64,000 bases of DNA from assembly GCF_030380815.1 (NCBI RefSeq), contig NZ_JAUDUY010000002.1:62001-126000 (forward strand), read 5' to 3'. This DNA comes from Robiginitalea aurantiaca. Lineage in GTDB: Bacteria; Bacteroidota; Bacteroidia; Flavobacteriales; Flavobacteriaceae. Positions 1 through 7,685 of this stretch are shown here, piece after piece. Numbering within the stretch: the first letter of the stretch is position 1; each line of letters starts with the position of its first letter. The notes below the pieces were generated by a model, which was not told the origin of the DNA, ran no database searches, and was given only the letters and a program-made list of their open reading frames with translations. A program made the position numbers and the translations under genes.

Positions 1-14
1 TCGTTTTTCTAATG

Positions 15-22
15 TAACTTTG
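15..22 (+). promoter_or_regulatory. -7 promoter element (TAACTTTG)
   Basis: This matches the Bacteroidota sigma-A -7 consensus TAnnTTTG exactly and lies 14 bases before the ATG of the phosphohexomutase gene. The matching -33 region would fall before the window start, so it cannot be judged. Confidence 0.5.
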
Positions 23-36
23 ATAAAATTCATTTG

Positions 37-1758
37 ATGTCCATTCAAAATTCCATCCTCGAAAGTGCTCAGAAGTGGCTTTCGGACTTTTTTGATCCGG
101 AAGTAAAAAAAGAAATCAGGGCCATGCTCGACAACCAGACCGAGGAGCTTCAGGATCGGTTCTACAAGACCCTGGAATTCGGAACCGGGGGGATGCGTGG
201 CATCATGGGTACCGGGACCAACCGGATCAATAAATACACCCTGGGCAGAAGCACCCAGGGCCTGAGCCTCTATTTGCAAAAACAATTTGGAAAAACGGGT
301 CTGAAGGTGGTAATCGCCTATGACTGCCGCCATAACAGCAAGTCCCTCGCCCGGACCGTTGCTGAAGTATTTTCTGCAAACGGGATTCAGGTATATCTTT
401 TTTCTGAGCTTCGAACCACGCCAGAGCTCTCCTTTGCGGTCAGATATCTCGGGTGCCATGCAGGGGTAGTACTTACGGCCTCACACAATCCTCCGGAATA
501 CAACGGTTACAAGGTTTACTGGCAGGATGGCGGGCAGATCGTCCCTCCTCAGGACGGGGAAATCATTGCTGAGATAAACAGTCTGGATTACCAGGACATA
601 AAGTTCGAAGCCCAGCCGGAACTGATCACGGAGATCGATACGGAAGTGGATGAAGCCTTTATGGAAGCCTCCGTAAAAAATGGCAGTTTTGGAGTGGAAG
701 GAAAGGAAGATCTTTCGATCGTCTTTACGGCCTTACACGGCACTTCCATCACAGCAATCCCCGAAGTTCTCAAACGGGCGGGCTACACAAACGTAAATCT
801 GATCTCAGAACAGTCCATTCCGGACGGGGACTTCCCAACGGTTGAATCTCCGAATCCGGAAGAACCAGAAGCCCTGAAAATGGCCCTTTCCAGAGGCAAG
901 GCGATCGATGCAGATATTGTGATCGGGACAGATCCGGATAGCGATCGACTGGGGATTGCGGTGAAAAACACAACGGGCACCCTGGAATTGCTGAACGGCA
1001 ACCAAACCATGGTACTGATGACGCGTTTCCTTTTGGATCAGCAAAGTAAAAAAGGGTTTCAGGGAAATGAATTTATCGCCACAACCATCGTTTCTACACC
1101 CATGATGCAGGCCATGGCTAAGGCCTATGGGGTGGAATGCAAAACCTCCCTGACCGGTTTTAAATGGATTGCCAAGATGATTCGGGACTACCCTGATCAG
1201 CACTTTATTGGAGGTGGGGAAGAGAGTTTTGGATACATGGTAGGGGATTTTGTCAGGGATAAAGATGCCGTGACGGCCGCTCTTCTGGCCTGTGAAATTG
1301 CCTCCTGGGCCAAAGCAAAAGGAAGCAGTTTTTACCAGGAATTACTCAATTGTTATGTGGCCTATGGGTGTTACAGGGAGCGTTTGGTATCCCTAACCAA
1401 AAAAGGAATGGACGGGGCCGTCCAGATCGCCGAAATGATGCGCAGGTTTCGCGAGAACCCTCCCCTTACCCTTGATGGGTCTGCGGTCATCCGGATTGAC
1501 GATTACCAGAATGCCACCTCAAAAGATACGCTGAGTAATGCGACACGGACAATTGACCTGCCGAAATCCAATGTGCTGATTTACACTACTGAAGATGGTA
1601 CCCGTCTGGCAGCCCGTCCGAGTGGCACAGAACCTAAAATCAAGTTTTACATCAGTGTATGCGGGGCGGTTTCATCCGTAAATCAGTATGACCGTACCAA
1701 GTCGGAACTCGAGTCAAAAATTGACCGTGTCCTCAAAGACCTCAAACTCGACGAATGA
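37..1758 (+). CDS. Phospho-sugar mutase (phosphoglucomutase/phosphomannomutase family)
   Basis: Cytoplasmic alpha-D-phosphohexomutase that interconverts sugar 1- and 6-phosphates, feeding nucleotide-sugar and glycogen-type metabolism. The four family motifs are visible: the phosphoserine loop TASHNP (Ser149), the Mg-binding loop DPDSDR (from Asp299), the sugar-binding GEES loop (residues 394-397) and the phosphate-binding RPSGTEP loop (527-533). At 573 residues it matches the long PGM2/PgcA-like group rather than the ~460-residue PMM/PGM group. A TTG lies directly before the ATG at 37; ATG is preferred. The stop overlaps the start of the ABC exporter gene by 4 bases (ATGA), suggesting translational coupling. 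Substrate preference (glucose or mannose) cannot be read from the sequence. Confidence 0.93.
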   Translation: MSIQNSILESAQKWLSDFFDPEVKKEIRAMLDNQTEELQDRFYKTLEFGTGGMRGIMGTGTNRINKYTLGRSTQGLSLYLQKQFGKTGLKVVIAYDCRHNSKSLARTVAEVFSANGIQVYLFSELRTTPELSFAVRYLGCHAGVVLTASHNPPEYNGYKVYWQDGGQIVPPQDGEIIAEINSLDYQDIKFEAQPELITEIDTEVDEAFMEASVKNGSFGVEGKEDLSIVFTALHGTSITAIPEVLKRAGYTNVNLISEQSIPDGDFPTVESPNPEEPEALKMALSRGKAIDADIVIGTDPDSDRLGIAVKNTTGTLELLNGNQTMVLMTRFLLDQQSKKGFQGNEFIATTIVSTPMMQAMAKAYGVECKTSLTGFKWIAKMIRDYPDQHFIGGGEESFGYMVGDFVRDKDAVTAALLACEIASWAKAKGSSFYQELLNCYVAYGCYRERLVSLTKKGMDGAVQIAEMMRRFRENPPLTLDGSAVIRIDDYQNATSKDTLSNATRTIDLPKSNVLIYTTEDGTRLAARPSGTEPKIKFYISVCGAVSSVNQYDRTKSELESKIDRVLKDLKLDE

Positions 1759-3578
1759 CCTACTTCCGGAAAATTCTCCGTTTCGCGCGCCCCTACCGAA
1801 AGTATGGGTTCCTCAATATATTCTTCAACATCCTCTACGCTTTGTTCAGTGCGCTTTCCTTTGCCGCGCTGATCCCTATGCTGGACGTCCTTTTCCAACA
1901 GACAAAACCGATTACACAAGAACCTGTATACCGGGGGATCGGGCAACTGGAAGCCTATATAAAAGAGTGGCTGTATTACGAAGTAAATTCGGTTGCCGGA
2001 GACGATAAAATGAAAGGCCTGATCCTTGTGATCGGATTGGTCTTGCTGCTGTTTTTACTCAAAAACGTCTTTAATTATCTCGCGATGTACTTCATCACCT
2101 TTCTCAGGAACGGGATCCTGAAGGACCTCCGCAATGCGATATACGACAAGGTAGTTACGCTTCCCATATCGTACTACTCCGAAAAGAAAAAAGGTGATGT
2201 AATCGCACGTATCACGGCCGATGTGCTGGAAATACAACATTCCTTCCTCTCCGTACTGGAGCTGATCGTGCGGGAACCCCTGACCATTCTCTTTACCATT
2301 GTGGTCATGTTTGTCATCAATGTAAAGCTCACACTTTTTGTCTTTATTTTTATCCCCCTGGCCGGAATGGTCATCTCGCGAATTGGAAAGTCCCTCAAAC
2401 GCAAGTCAGACCGGGTCCAGACCGAGCAGGGAGCCCTGCTGTCCATCGTGGAAGAAACTTTAGGCGGGCTGCGGGTCATCAAAGCCTTCAATGCCGAAAA
2501 TCGGTTCTTTGAGCGCTTCAAAGCCTCCACCGAACGCTTCTTTAATTTTTCGAACAGCCTGCTGAATCGACAGAACCTCGCATCGCCAACCGGGGAATTC
2601 CTGGGCATTATGGTCATTGGTGTGCTGCTTTGGTTCGGAGGTCGGATGGTACTGGTAGAGGAAACCCTGGATGCCTCCTCCTTTATCGCCTACATGGGAC
2701 TCGCATACAATATACTTACGCCTGCAAAAGCGATCAGCAAGGCTTCATACGGTGTTCGCAAAGGAAATGCGGCCGCAGAAAGGGTCCTGGAGATTCTGGA
2801 AACCGAAAACCCAATTAAGGATCCGCCCGATGGCAAATCAAAAACGGACTTCAATGAAAGTCTGAGCCTTGAAGATGTCAGTTTTAGTTATGAAGACGAT
2901 CTCGTGCTCAAATCCCTGAGCCTGGAAATCCCCAAGGGAAAAACCATAGCCCTGGTAGGGCAGTCGGGAAGCGGTAAAAGTACCATCGCCAATTTGGTTA
3001 CCCGTTTTTACGATGTAGACAAAGGAAGTATTCGCCTGGATGGCACAGATCTGCGTGAGATTACGAAGACTTCCCTCAGAGGCCTGATGGGACTGGTAAC
3101 CCAGGATTCTATTCTCTTCAACGATACCGTGCGCAACAATATCCTTATGGGAAAGGAAGGTGCAACACAGGAAGAAATTGAAGCCGCCGCCAAAGTTGCC
3201 AATGCCCATGAATTTATCATGCAGTTGCCTAAAGGATATGAAACGAACATTGGAGACAGTGGCAATAAATTGAGCGGTGGGCAGAAGCAGCGCCTCTCCA
3301 TCGCCCGGGCGGTCCTGAAGAACCCTCCGATTATGATACTCGATGAAGCCACTTCTGCACTGGATACCGAAAGCGAGCGCCTGGTACAGGATGCCCTTGA
3401 AAAAATGATGCGCAACCGAACCTCCCTGGTTATTGCCCATCGTTTGAGTACGATTAAAAATGCAGACCAGATTATTGTGATGAACCAGGGTGAAATCGCA
3501 GAGCAGGGCACGCATGATGAATTGATTGCGCAGAACGGCACCTATCGCAAACTGGTTGAAATGCAGCAGCTGGGCTAA
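1755..3578 (+). CDS. ABC transporter, fused permease and ATPase (MsbA/LptA-like exporter)
   Basis: Half-transporter of the type-I exporter fold, 607 residues. The N-terminal ~330 residues hold about six membrane segments; the C-terminal ATPase shows Walker A GQSGSGKST (402-410), the signature LSGGQ (506-510), Walker B ILDEATSALD with Asp530-Glu531, and an H-loop IAHRLST. It would work as a homodimer in the inner membrane. MsbA-like lipid A or lipid flipping is the usual role of such proteins in Bacteroidota, but the substrate is inference. It starts inside the stop of the upstream phosphohexomutase gene and is probably cotranscribed with it. Confidence 0.92.
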   Translation: MTYFRKILRFARPYRKYGFLNIFFNILYALFSALSFAALIPMLDVLFQQTKPITQEPVYRGIGQLEAYIKEWLYYEVNSVAGDDKMKGLILVIGLVLLLFLLKNVFNYLAMYFITFLRNGILKDLRNAIYDKVVTLPISYYSEKKKGDVIARITADVLEIQHSFLSVLELIVREPLTILFTIVVMFVINVKLTLFVFIFIPLAGMVISRIGKSLKRKSDRVQTEQGALLSIVEETLGGLRVIKAFNAENRFFERFKASTERFFNFSNSLLNRQNLASPTGEFLGIMVIGVLLWFGGRMVLVEETLDASSFIAYMGLAYNILTPAKAISKASYGVRKGNAAAERVLEILETENPIKDPPDGKSKTDFNESLSLEDVSFSYEDDLVLKSLSLEIPKGKTIALVGQSGSGKSTIANLVTRFYDVDKGSIRLDGTDLREITKTSLRGLMGLVTQDSILFNDTVRNNILMGKEGATQEEIEAAAKVANAHEFIMQLPKGYETNIGDSGNKLSGGQKQRLSIARAVLKNPPIMILDEATSALDTESERLVQDALEKMMRNRTSLVIAHRLSTIKNADQIIVMNQGEIAEQGTHDELIAQNGTYRKLVEMQQLG

Positions 3579-3666
3579 TAGGATTTCAGCGATGGACTCT
3601 TTGCCTTTTTAGGCATCAACTTTAAACCTTTCCCATATACGCGTGTCTAAGGAACAGCCAACTCAA

Positions 3667-4236
3667 ATGAATCAAGACGCCGTTTTAGTGACACGATTGA
3701 AGCATCCGGATACCCAGAACCAGGCCTTCCGGGAGCTGGTCAGTGTGTACCAGGAGCGGCTCTACTGGCATATTCGCCGCATTGTACTGACGCATCAGAA
3801 CGCAGACGACGTACTACAGGAAACCTTTATTAAGGTATTTCGGAATATCGATGGCTTTAAAGGTGAAAGCAAATTGTATTCCTGGATGTATCGTATTGCG
3901 ACCAACGAAGCCCTAAGCTTTCTGAAACGCAACTCGAAAATCCAAGGAATATCAGGAGAGGAAATACAACAAAACCAACTCGCAAACCTCAGGGCTGACC
4001 CCTATTTTGACGGGGATCAGGCTGAATATGAACTGCAACAGGCCATTGCAGAACTCCCTGAAAAACAACGGCTCGTTTTTAATATGAAGTATTTTCAGGA
4101 AATGAAGTACGAAGAGATATCCGAAATTCTGGAAACTTCTGTTGGCGGCTTAAAAGCTTCCTACCACCTTGCGGTAAAAAAAGTTGAAAGGCACCTGAAG
4201 CAAGAGGGAATTGAAACAACTAAAACAAAGGATTAA
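3667..4236 (+). CDS. RNA polymerase ECF sigma-70 factor
   Basis: Extracytoplasmic-function sigma factor. Region 2 is clear (the ADDVLQETFIKVFRN and YSWMYRIATNEA segments) and region 4 follows as a helix-turn-helix (LPEKQRLVFNMKYFQEMKYEEISEIL broken at the turn), joined by a variable linker rich in Gln and Asn. There is no membrane segment. An in-frame GTG at 3643 would add eight residues; the ATG at 3667 sits just before the conserved part and is preferred, without strong proof. It is followed 31 bases later by a membrane-anchored partner and then a Spy-like protein, a layout expected of an envelope-stress sigma operon. Target promoters are not visible. Confidence 0.9.
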   Translation: MNQDAVLVTRLKHPDTQNQAFRELVSVYQERLYWHIRRIVLTHQNADDVLQETFIKVFRNIDGFKGESKLYSWMYRIATNEALSFLKRNSKIQGISGEEIQQNQLANLRADPYFDGDQAEYELQQAIAELPEKQRLVFNMKYFQEMKYEEISEILETSVGGLKASYHLAVKKVERHLKQEGIETTKTKD

Positions 4237-4267
4237 ACCTTTTTTATAAATTGACATCTAACAAGTA

Positions 4268-4780
4268 ATGGAATCAAATTCAGGACGTAGCGGATTCAAA
4301 GTACCCAAAGGGTATTTTGAGCATTTGCCGGACCAGATAGCCCGGCGTGCAGGCGAGCGGCTAAACAGCCCTGGGCCCGCCAAAACCGGATTCCAAACAC
4401 CTGAGGATTATTTTGAAACCTTTGGGGATCGTCTTGAGAAACGCCTGCAGAAAAAGGAAACCCCTGTGCGGTCCCTGAAATGGGCAAAACATTTCTGGAT
4501 TCCTGCTGCAGCGGCAGCTATTTTGCTCTTGCTGTTGTGGTCGCCCTCCTCCCCTGCTGCTGCTCCAGAGTTCGGAGACATCAACGTTGAGGTTCTGGAA
4601 GCATATCTCCAGACAGAAGAGTTTGAACTTACGCCCAGTGAACTCGCTGAAAACATTTCCCTGAGTGATCTGGCCATGGAGGATGTGCTCGATAGTGCCC
4701 CCGCGGCACAACAAATTGAAGAGTATCTTGAAAACAATATTGAATCCGATGAAGAATTATATTGGGAACCTAATGAATAA
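4268..4780 (+). CDS. Membrane-anchored probable anti-sigma partner with duplicated N-terminal motif
   Basis: Unrecognised 170-residue protein. The cytoplasmic N-terminal part carries two copies of a short motif, GFKVPKGYFEHLPDQI (9-24) and GFQTPEDYFETFGDRL (41-56). A single membrane helix spans about residues 76-91 (Ala/Leu-rich after KHFWIP), followed by an acidic C-terminal region of about 75 residues ending in EELYWEPNE. There is no signal peptide, so the topology is probably N-in. Its place directly after an ECF sigma gene, and the overlap of its 3' end with the next gene, suggest that it binds the sigma factor. It has no classic zinc (ZAS) anti-sigma motif, so this role is inferred from context. 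Confidence 0.7.
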   Translation: MESNSGRSGFKVPKGYFEHLPDQIARRAGERLNSPGPAKTGFQTPEDYFETFGDRLEKRLQKKETPVRSLKWAKHFWIPAAAAAILLLLLWSPSSPAAAPEFGDINVEVLEAYLQTEEFELTPSELAENISLSDLAMEDVLDSAPAAQQIEEYLENNIESDEELYWEPNE

Positions 4781-5228
4781 AGGTTTTAAACCTTTTGCTC
4801 TAATACTTTTTTTCCTCTTTGCGGGGATTGCCCTCCAGGGTCAGGATCCGGATAAAAAGGAGCAGATCAAAACCCTGAAAATCGCATTTTTTACGGAGCG
4901 CTTACAGCTTACTTCTGAAGAGGCATCGGTTTTCTGGCCCATTTACAATGCGCACGAAAAAGAGCGAGAATCACTGAGGTCGGACCAGCGCAGGGAAATC
5001 ATGGACCGCTTCGATAGTCTGGACACCATGTCAGAAAAAGAAGCCCGGGAGGTACTCAAGCGCTACCTGGAGCTTGAAGAAAAAGAGGAAGAACTGGATA
5101 AAGCTTACTATCAGCGCATTGCCAAAGAATTCTCCGCAGTGCGTACCTTGAAGTTATTCCAGGCCGAACAGGATTTTCGGCGACGGCTATTGCGGGAATA
5201 CAGAAATCGCAGGGGCGGACATCCATAA
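4773..5228 (+). CDS. Spy/CpxP-like periplasmic protein
   Basis: Secreted protein of 151 residues with signal peptide MNKGFKPFALILFFLFAGIA and a likely cleavage near LQGQ. The mature part is almost entirely charged alpha helix, with a segment LTSEEASVFWPIYNAHEKER that resembles the LTxxQ-type helix of the Spy/CpxP/LTXXQ family, and a very basic C-terminus (RRRLLREYRNRRGG). An upstream in-frame start at 4665 would bury the signal peptide, so the ATG at 4773 is used; it overlaps the end of the previous gene by 8 bases. A chaperone or sensing role in the envelope is inferred from the fold and from the sigma/anti-sigma neighbours. Confidence 0.75.
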   Translation: MNKGFKPFALILFFLFAGIALQGQDPDKKEQIKTLKIAFFTERLQLTSEEASVFWPIYNAHEKERESLRSDQRREIMDRFDSLDTMSEKEAREVLKRYLELEEKEEELDKAYYQRIAKEFSAVRTLKLFQAEQDFRRRLLREYRNRRGGHP

Positions 5229-5275
5229 GCCTCCTCGCACTGGTTTCCTTCCCGGTAAACGAACACCCATTTTCT

Positions 5276-6304
5276 CTATTTGAATTCAAGTTTAGCGATT
5301 CTGCCGTTTCCCGAGGCTATGGCTGTGGAATCATCCGCAAACCTCAAACTAAAGAAACCTTCAGATGACAGGGTACCCCAGGAAGCCCCAAAATCGCTGG
5401 AGTAGAAAATCCCCTTATAACTAACCCCTACCAGGTCCCTTCCACCCCTTCCGGGTACGTATTGCACACAGCTCAGGTAGCCCGGAGGCTGCCCGGAGGC
5501 ACGGAGTACCCATGAGGTCCCACCATCCATGGTGCTGATTTTATTAGCGGTATTACCATCGGGGTCCGTATAGTCTCCTCCTGCGGCATAACCGGTTTCA
5601 GCATCGTAAAAATCCAGACTATAAAGCCCAAAGGTATCTGTGGAAGAAGTGACAGGGGTTTGCAGGACTTTCCAATGTTCCCCCAGATCGGGTGAAAAGT
5701 AGATCCGACCCTTATTCGAGACGACCCAACAGGAATCCCCTACCTGCGCGATATTCGTGTCACTTGCCGCAAAAGCCCCTTCTCCCGGAAGGGCTTCAGG
5801 CAACTGGTCACAGGGAGTTTTATTCCAGCTGTGGCCACCGTCCCGGGTAATTAGGATACTCAAACATCCGTCCATGGCATCTCCAATGGCAATTCCATTT
5901 AAGTCGTCCCAAAAGCCCATAGAATCGTAAAAGACATCCGGGCCGGATTCTGAATAGACCAATTCCATTTCTCCCGTGTCTCCTGTTTTGTAAAGCAGGG
6001 CCGGATCTCCCGCAGACAACATAAAAAAATTTGTTGCCGTATGGGCTACTGCCCTGAACTCGGGTTTCGAATCCAGGTGGGTAATTTTTTTTGAGCGTAC
6101 GGTGAAATCTGCAAGGTCGACCGTTCCGAAAATCCCGTCGCTCCCTGCAAAGGCAATACTCCCCGGCATCCGCTCCAGTGCACGTATCGAGACACTATCC
6201 TCATGGATGACTTCTATAGCTACCGTGGAGAAAGGCGTGGCTTCAGATCGACCCGAACACCCGATAATAAATAAAACAATGCATATACAAATCGCAAAAC
6301 GCAT
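5276..6304 (-). CDS. Propeller lipoprotein with BNR/YCF48-like repeats
   Basis: Exported lipoprotein of 342 residues. The start at 6304 gives MRFAICICIVLFIIGCSG, a textbook lipoprotein signal with the lipid Cys at 16; a start 12 codons upstream would spoil it. The body has repeated bladed motifs such as TRDGGHSWNKT, SPDLGEHWKVL, TMDGGTSWVLR and SSDFGASWGTL (Ser/Asp-box type), so it is a beta-propeller. Homologues are often labelled 'oxidoreductase' in databases, for which I see no evidence. It is transcribed away from the rRNA methyltransferase gene and ends near the 3' end of the Spy-like gene, which points towards it. The function is unknown. Confidence 0.75.
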   Translation of the reverse strand: MRFAICICIVLFIIGCSGRSEATPFSTVAIEVIHEDSVSIRALERMPGSIAFAGSDGIFGTVDLADFTVRSKKITHLDSKPEFRAVAHTATNFFMLSAGDPALLYKTGDTGEMELVYSESGPDVFYDSMGFWDDLNGIAIGDAMDGCLSILITRDGGHSWNKTPCDQLPEALPGEGAFAASDTNIAQVGDSCWVVSNKGRIYFSPDLGEHWKVLQTPVTSSTDTFGLYSLDFYDAETGYAAGGDYTDPDGNTANKISTMDGGTSWVLRASGQPPGYLSCVQYVPGRGGRDLVGVSYKGIFYSSDFGASWGTLSSEGFFSLRFADDSTAIASGNGRIAKLEFK

Positions 6305-6326
6305 ATAAATACGACTATGATTCGAA

Positions 6327-6363
6327 TAAAGATATTGCAAATCTCACCAAAACAATACCTTTG
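6327..6363. promoter_or_regulatory. Interlocked divergent promoters
   Basis: Plus strand: TTG at 6335-6337, an 18-base spacer, then TACCTTTG at 6356-6363, a perfect -33/-7 pair. The ATG of the methyltransferase follows only 8 bases later. Minus strand: TTG (plus-strand caa at 6353-6355), an 18-base spacer, then TATCTTTA (plus 6327-6334), one mismatch from consensus. The two promoters occupy the same 37 bases, each -33 lying beside the other's -7. Confidence 0.6.
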
Positions 6364-6371
6364 CGCGAGTT

Positions 6372-7586
6372 ATGAGGTTTCACAGAAATTTAGTGGAGGG
6401 TGTTGCAGAGGTGCTGGAGCGCATTTTTAATTCAGGTATCTATGCAGATAAGGCACTTGAACAACAGTTTCGTAAGAACAGACAGTGGGGAAGTCGCGAT
6501 CGCGGATTTGTAGCAGAGACCGTATATGAAATTGTACGATGGAAGCGCCTTTACGCTGAGGTTGGTGAAATAACCCCGCCTTTTAAGAAAAAGGATTACT
6601 ACCGGTACTTTGCCGTATGGGTCCTTCTCAATGACCAGGTGCTCCCCAATTGGCCCGAATTCAAAGGCCTCAAAAAGGAAGCCGTTCTGTCCCGGTATAA
6701 ACCCCTGAAGAAGGTTCGGAAATACCGGGAATCCGTACCGGACTGGTTAGACTCCCTTGGTGAAGCTGGCCTAGGATCTGAATTATGGACACGGGAACTC
6801 GCCGCATTAAACGAGCAGGCCCCGGTAATCCTAAGGGCGAATCGCCTGCTGATATCACCCGAAACGCTTCAGGAAAAATTGAAGGAGGAAGGAATCGGTA
6901 CGGATTTAGTGCCTGGATACCCCGATGCACTTCAGCTTCAGCAGCGCGGTAATGTCTTCCGGACGGATTCTTTTAAGGAGGGATTTTTTGAAGTTCAGGA
7001 TGCTGCATCCCAAACCGTAGCCCCCTTTCTTGAAGTAGTCCCCGGAATGCGGGTAATAGATGCCTGTGCAGGGGCCGGCGGTAAAACACTCCACCTGGCA
7101 GCCCTGATGAAAAACAAGGGGCAGCTTATCGCCCTGGATATCTATCCTCAAAAACTCCAGGAATTAAAAAAGCGGGCGAAAAGGGCAAAAGCCTTTAACA
7201 TAGAAACCCGATTGATTACAGACGCAAAAGTGGTCAAAAGACTCAAGGGTTCCGCAGACAGAGTACTGATCGATGCACCCTGTACGGGCTTGGGGGTATT
7301 GAGGAGAAACCCCGATGCCAAATGGAAGCTTGAATCGTCCTTCCTCGAGCGCGTATGTGAGACCCAACAGGAACTCCTGGCCAATTATTCAGCACTGGTA
7401 AAAAAGGGTGGGCTTTTGGTCTATGCCACCTGTTCCATTCTTCCCTCAGAAAACACCCGACAGGTGGAAGCGTTTTTAAAGAGTCCACAGGGCAAGTGTT
7501 TTCGCCTGGTTGAAGAGCGGTCCCTGTATGCCTCAGTAGACGGGTTTGACGGATTTTATACCGCGCGCCTGGAACGCGTTGATTAA
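6372..7586 (+). CDS. RsmB-like rRNA (cytosine-C5) methyltransferase, NOL1/NOP2/Sun family
   Basis: SAM-dependent RNA m5C methyltransferase of 404 residues. The SAM-binding motif VIDACAGAGGKTLHLA lies near residues 230-245. The two family cysteines are present: Cys304 in DAPCTGLGVLRRNPD and the motif-VI Cys354 in YATCSILPSEN, one forming the covalent adduct and the other releasing it. The N-terminal ~150 residues (including RDRGFVAETVYEIVRW) are the NusB-like part typical of RsmB-type enzymes. The target base is inferred to be in 16S rRNA. The start lies 8 bases after a strong -7 box, so the transcript would have almost no 5' leader. Confidence 0.9.
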   Translation: MRFHRNLVEGVAEVLERIFNSGIYADKALEQQFRKNRQWGSRDRGFVAETVYEIVRWKRLYAEVGEITPPFKKKDYYRYFAVWVLLNDQVLPNWPEFKGLKKEAVLSRYKPLKKVRKYRESVPDWLDSLGEAGLGSELWTRELAALNEQAPVILRANRLLISPETLQEKLKEEGIGTDLVPGYPDALQLQQRGNVFRTDSFKEGFFEVQDAASQTVAPFLEVVPGMRVIDACAGAGGKTLHLAALMKNKGQLIALDIYPQKLQELKKRAKRAKAFNIETRLITDAKVVKRLKGSADRVLIDAPCTGLGVLRRNPDAKWKLESSFLERVCETQQELLANYSALVKKGGLLVYATCSILPSENTRQVEAFLKSPQGKCFRLVEERSLYASVDGFDGFYTARLERVD

Positions 7587-7645
7587 CTGTTGAAAAAAAG
7601 CCGCATCCCTTGCGGATATCCCCTCCCCGATTTCCGTGAAAGTAA

Positions 7646-7653
7646 TACCTTTG
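7646..7653 (+). promoter_or_regulatory. -7 promoter element (TACCTTTG) for purL
   Basis: Exact match to TAnnTTTG, 32 bases before the purL ATG at 7686. No TTG at the usual -33 distance is seen. Its presence supports the ATG at 7686 over an in-frame TTG at 7590, which would place the promoter inside the coding region. Confidence 0.45.
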
Positions 7654-7685
7654 TAGCCTTAAAAACCCTTACAATCCGGTTTTCC

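Noticed and set aside
5276-6304. Oxidoreductase annotation
   Set aside because: No cofactor-binding motif; only propeller repeats after a lipoprotein signal.
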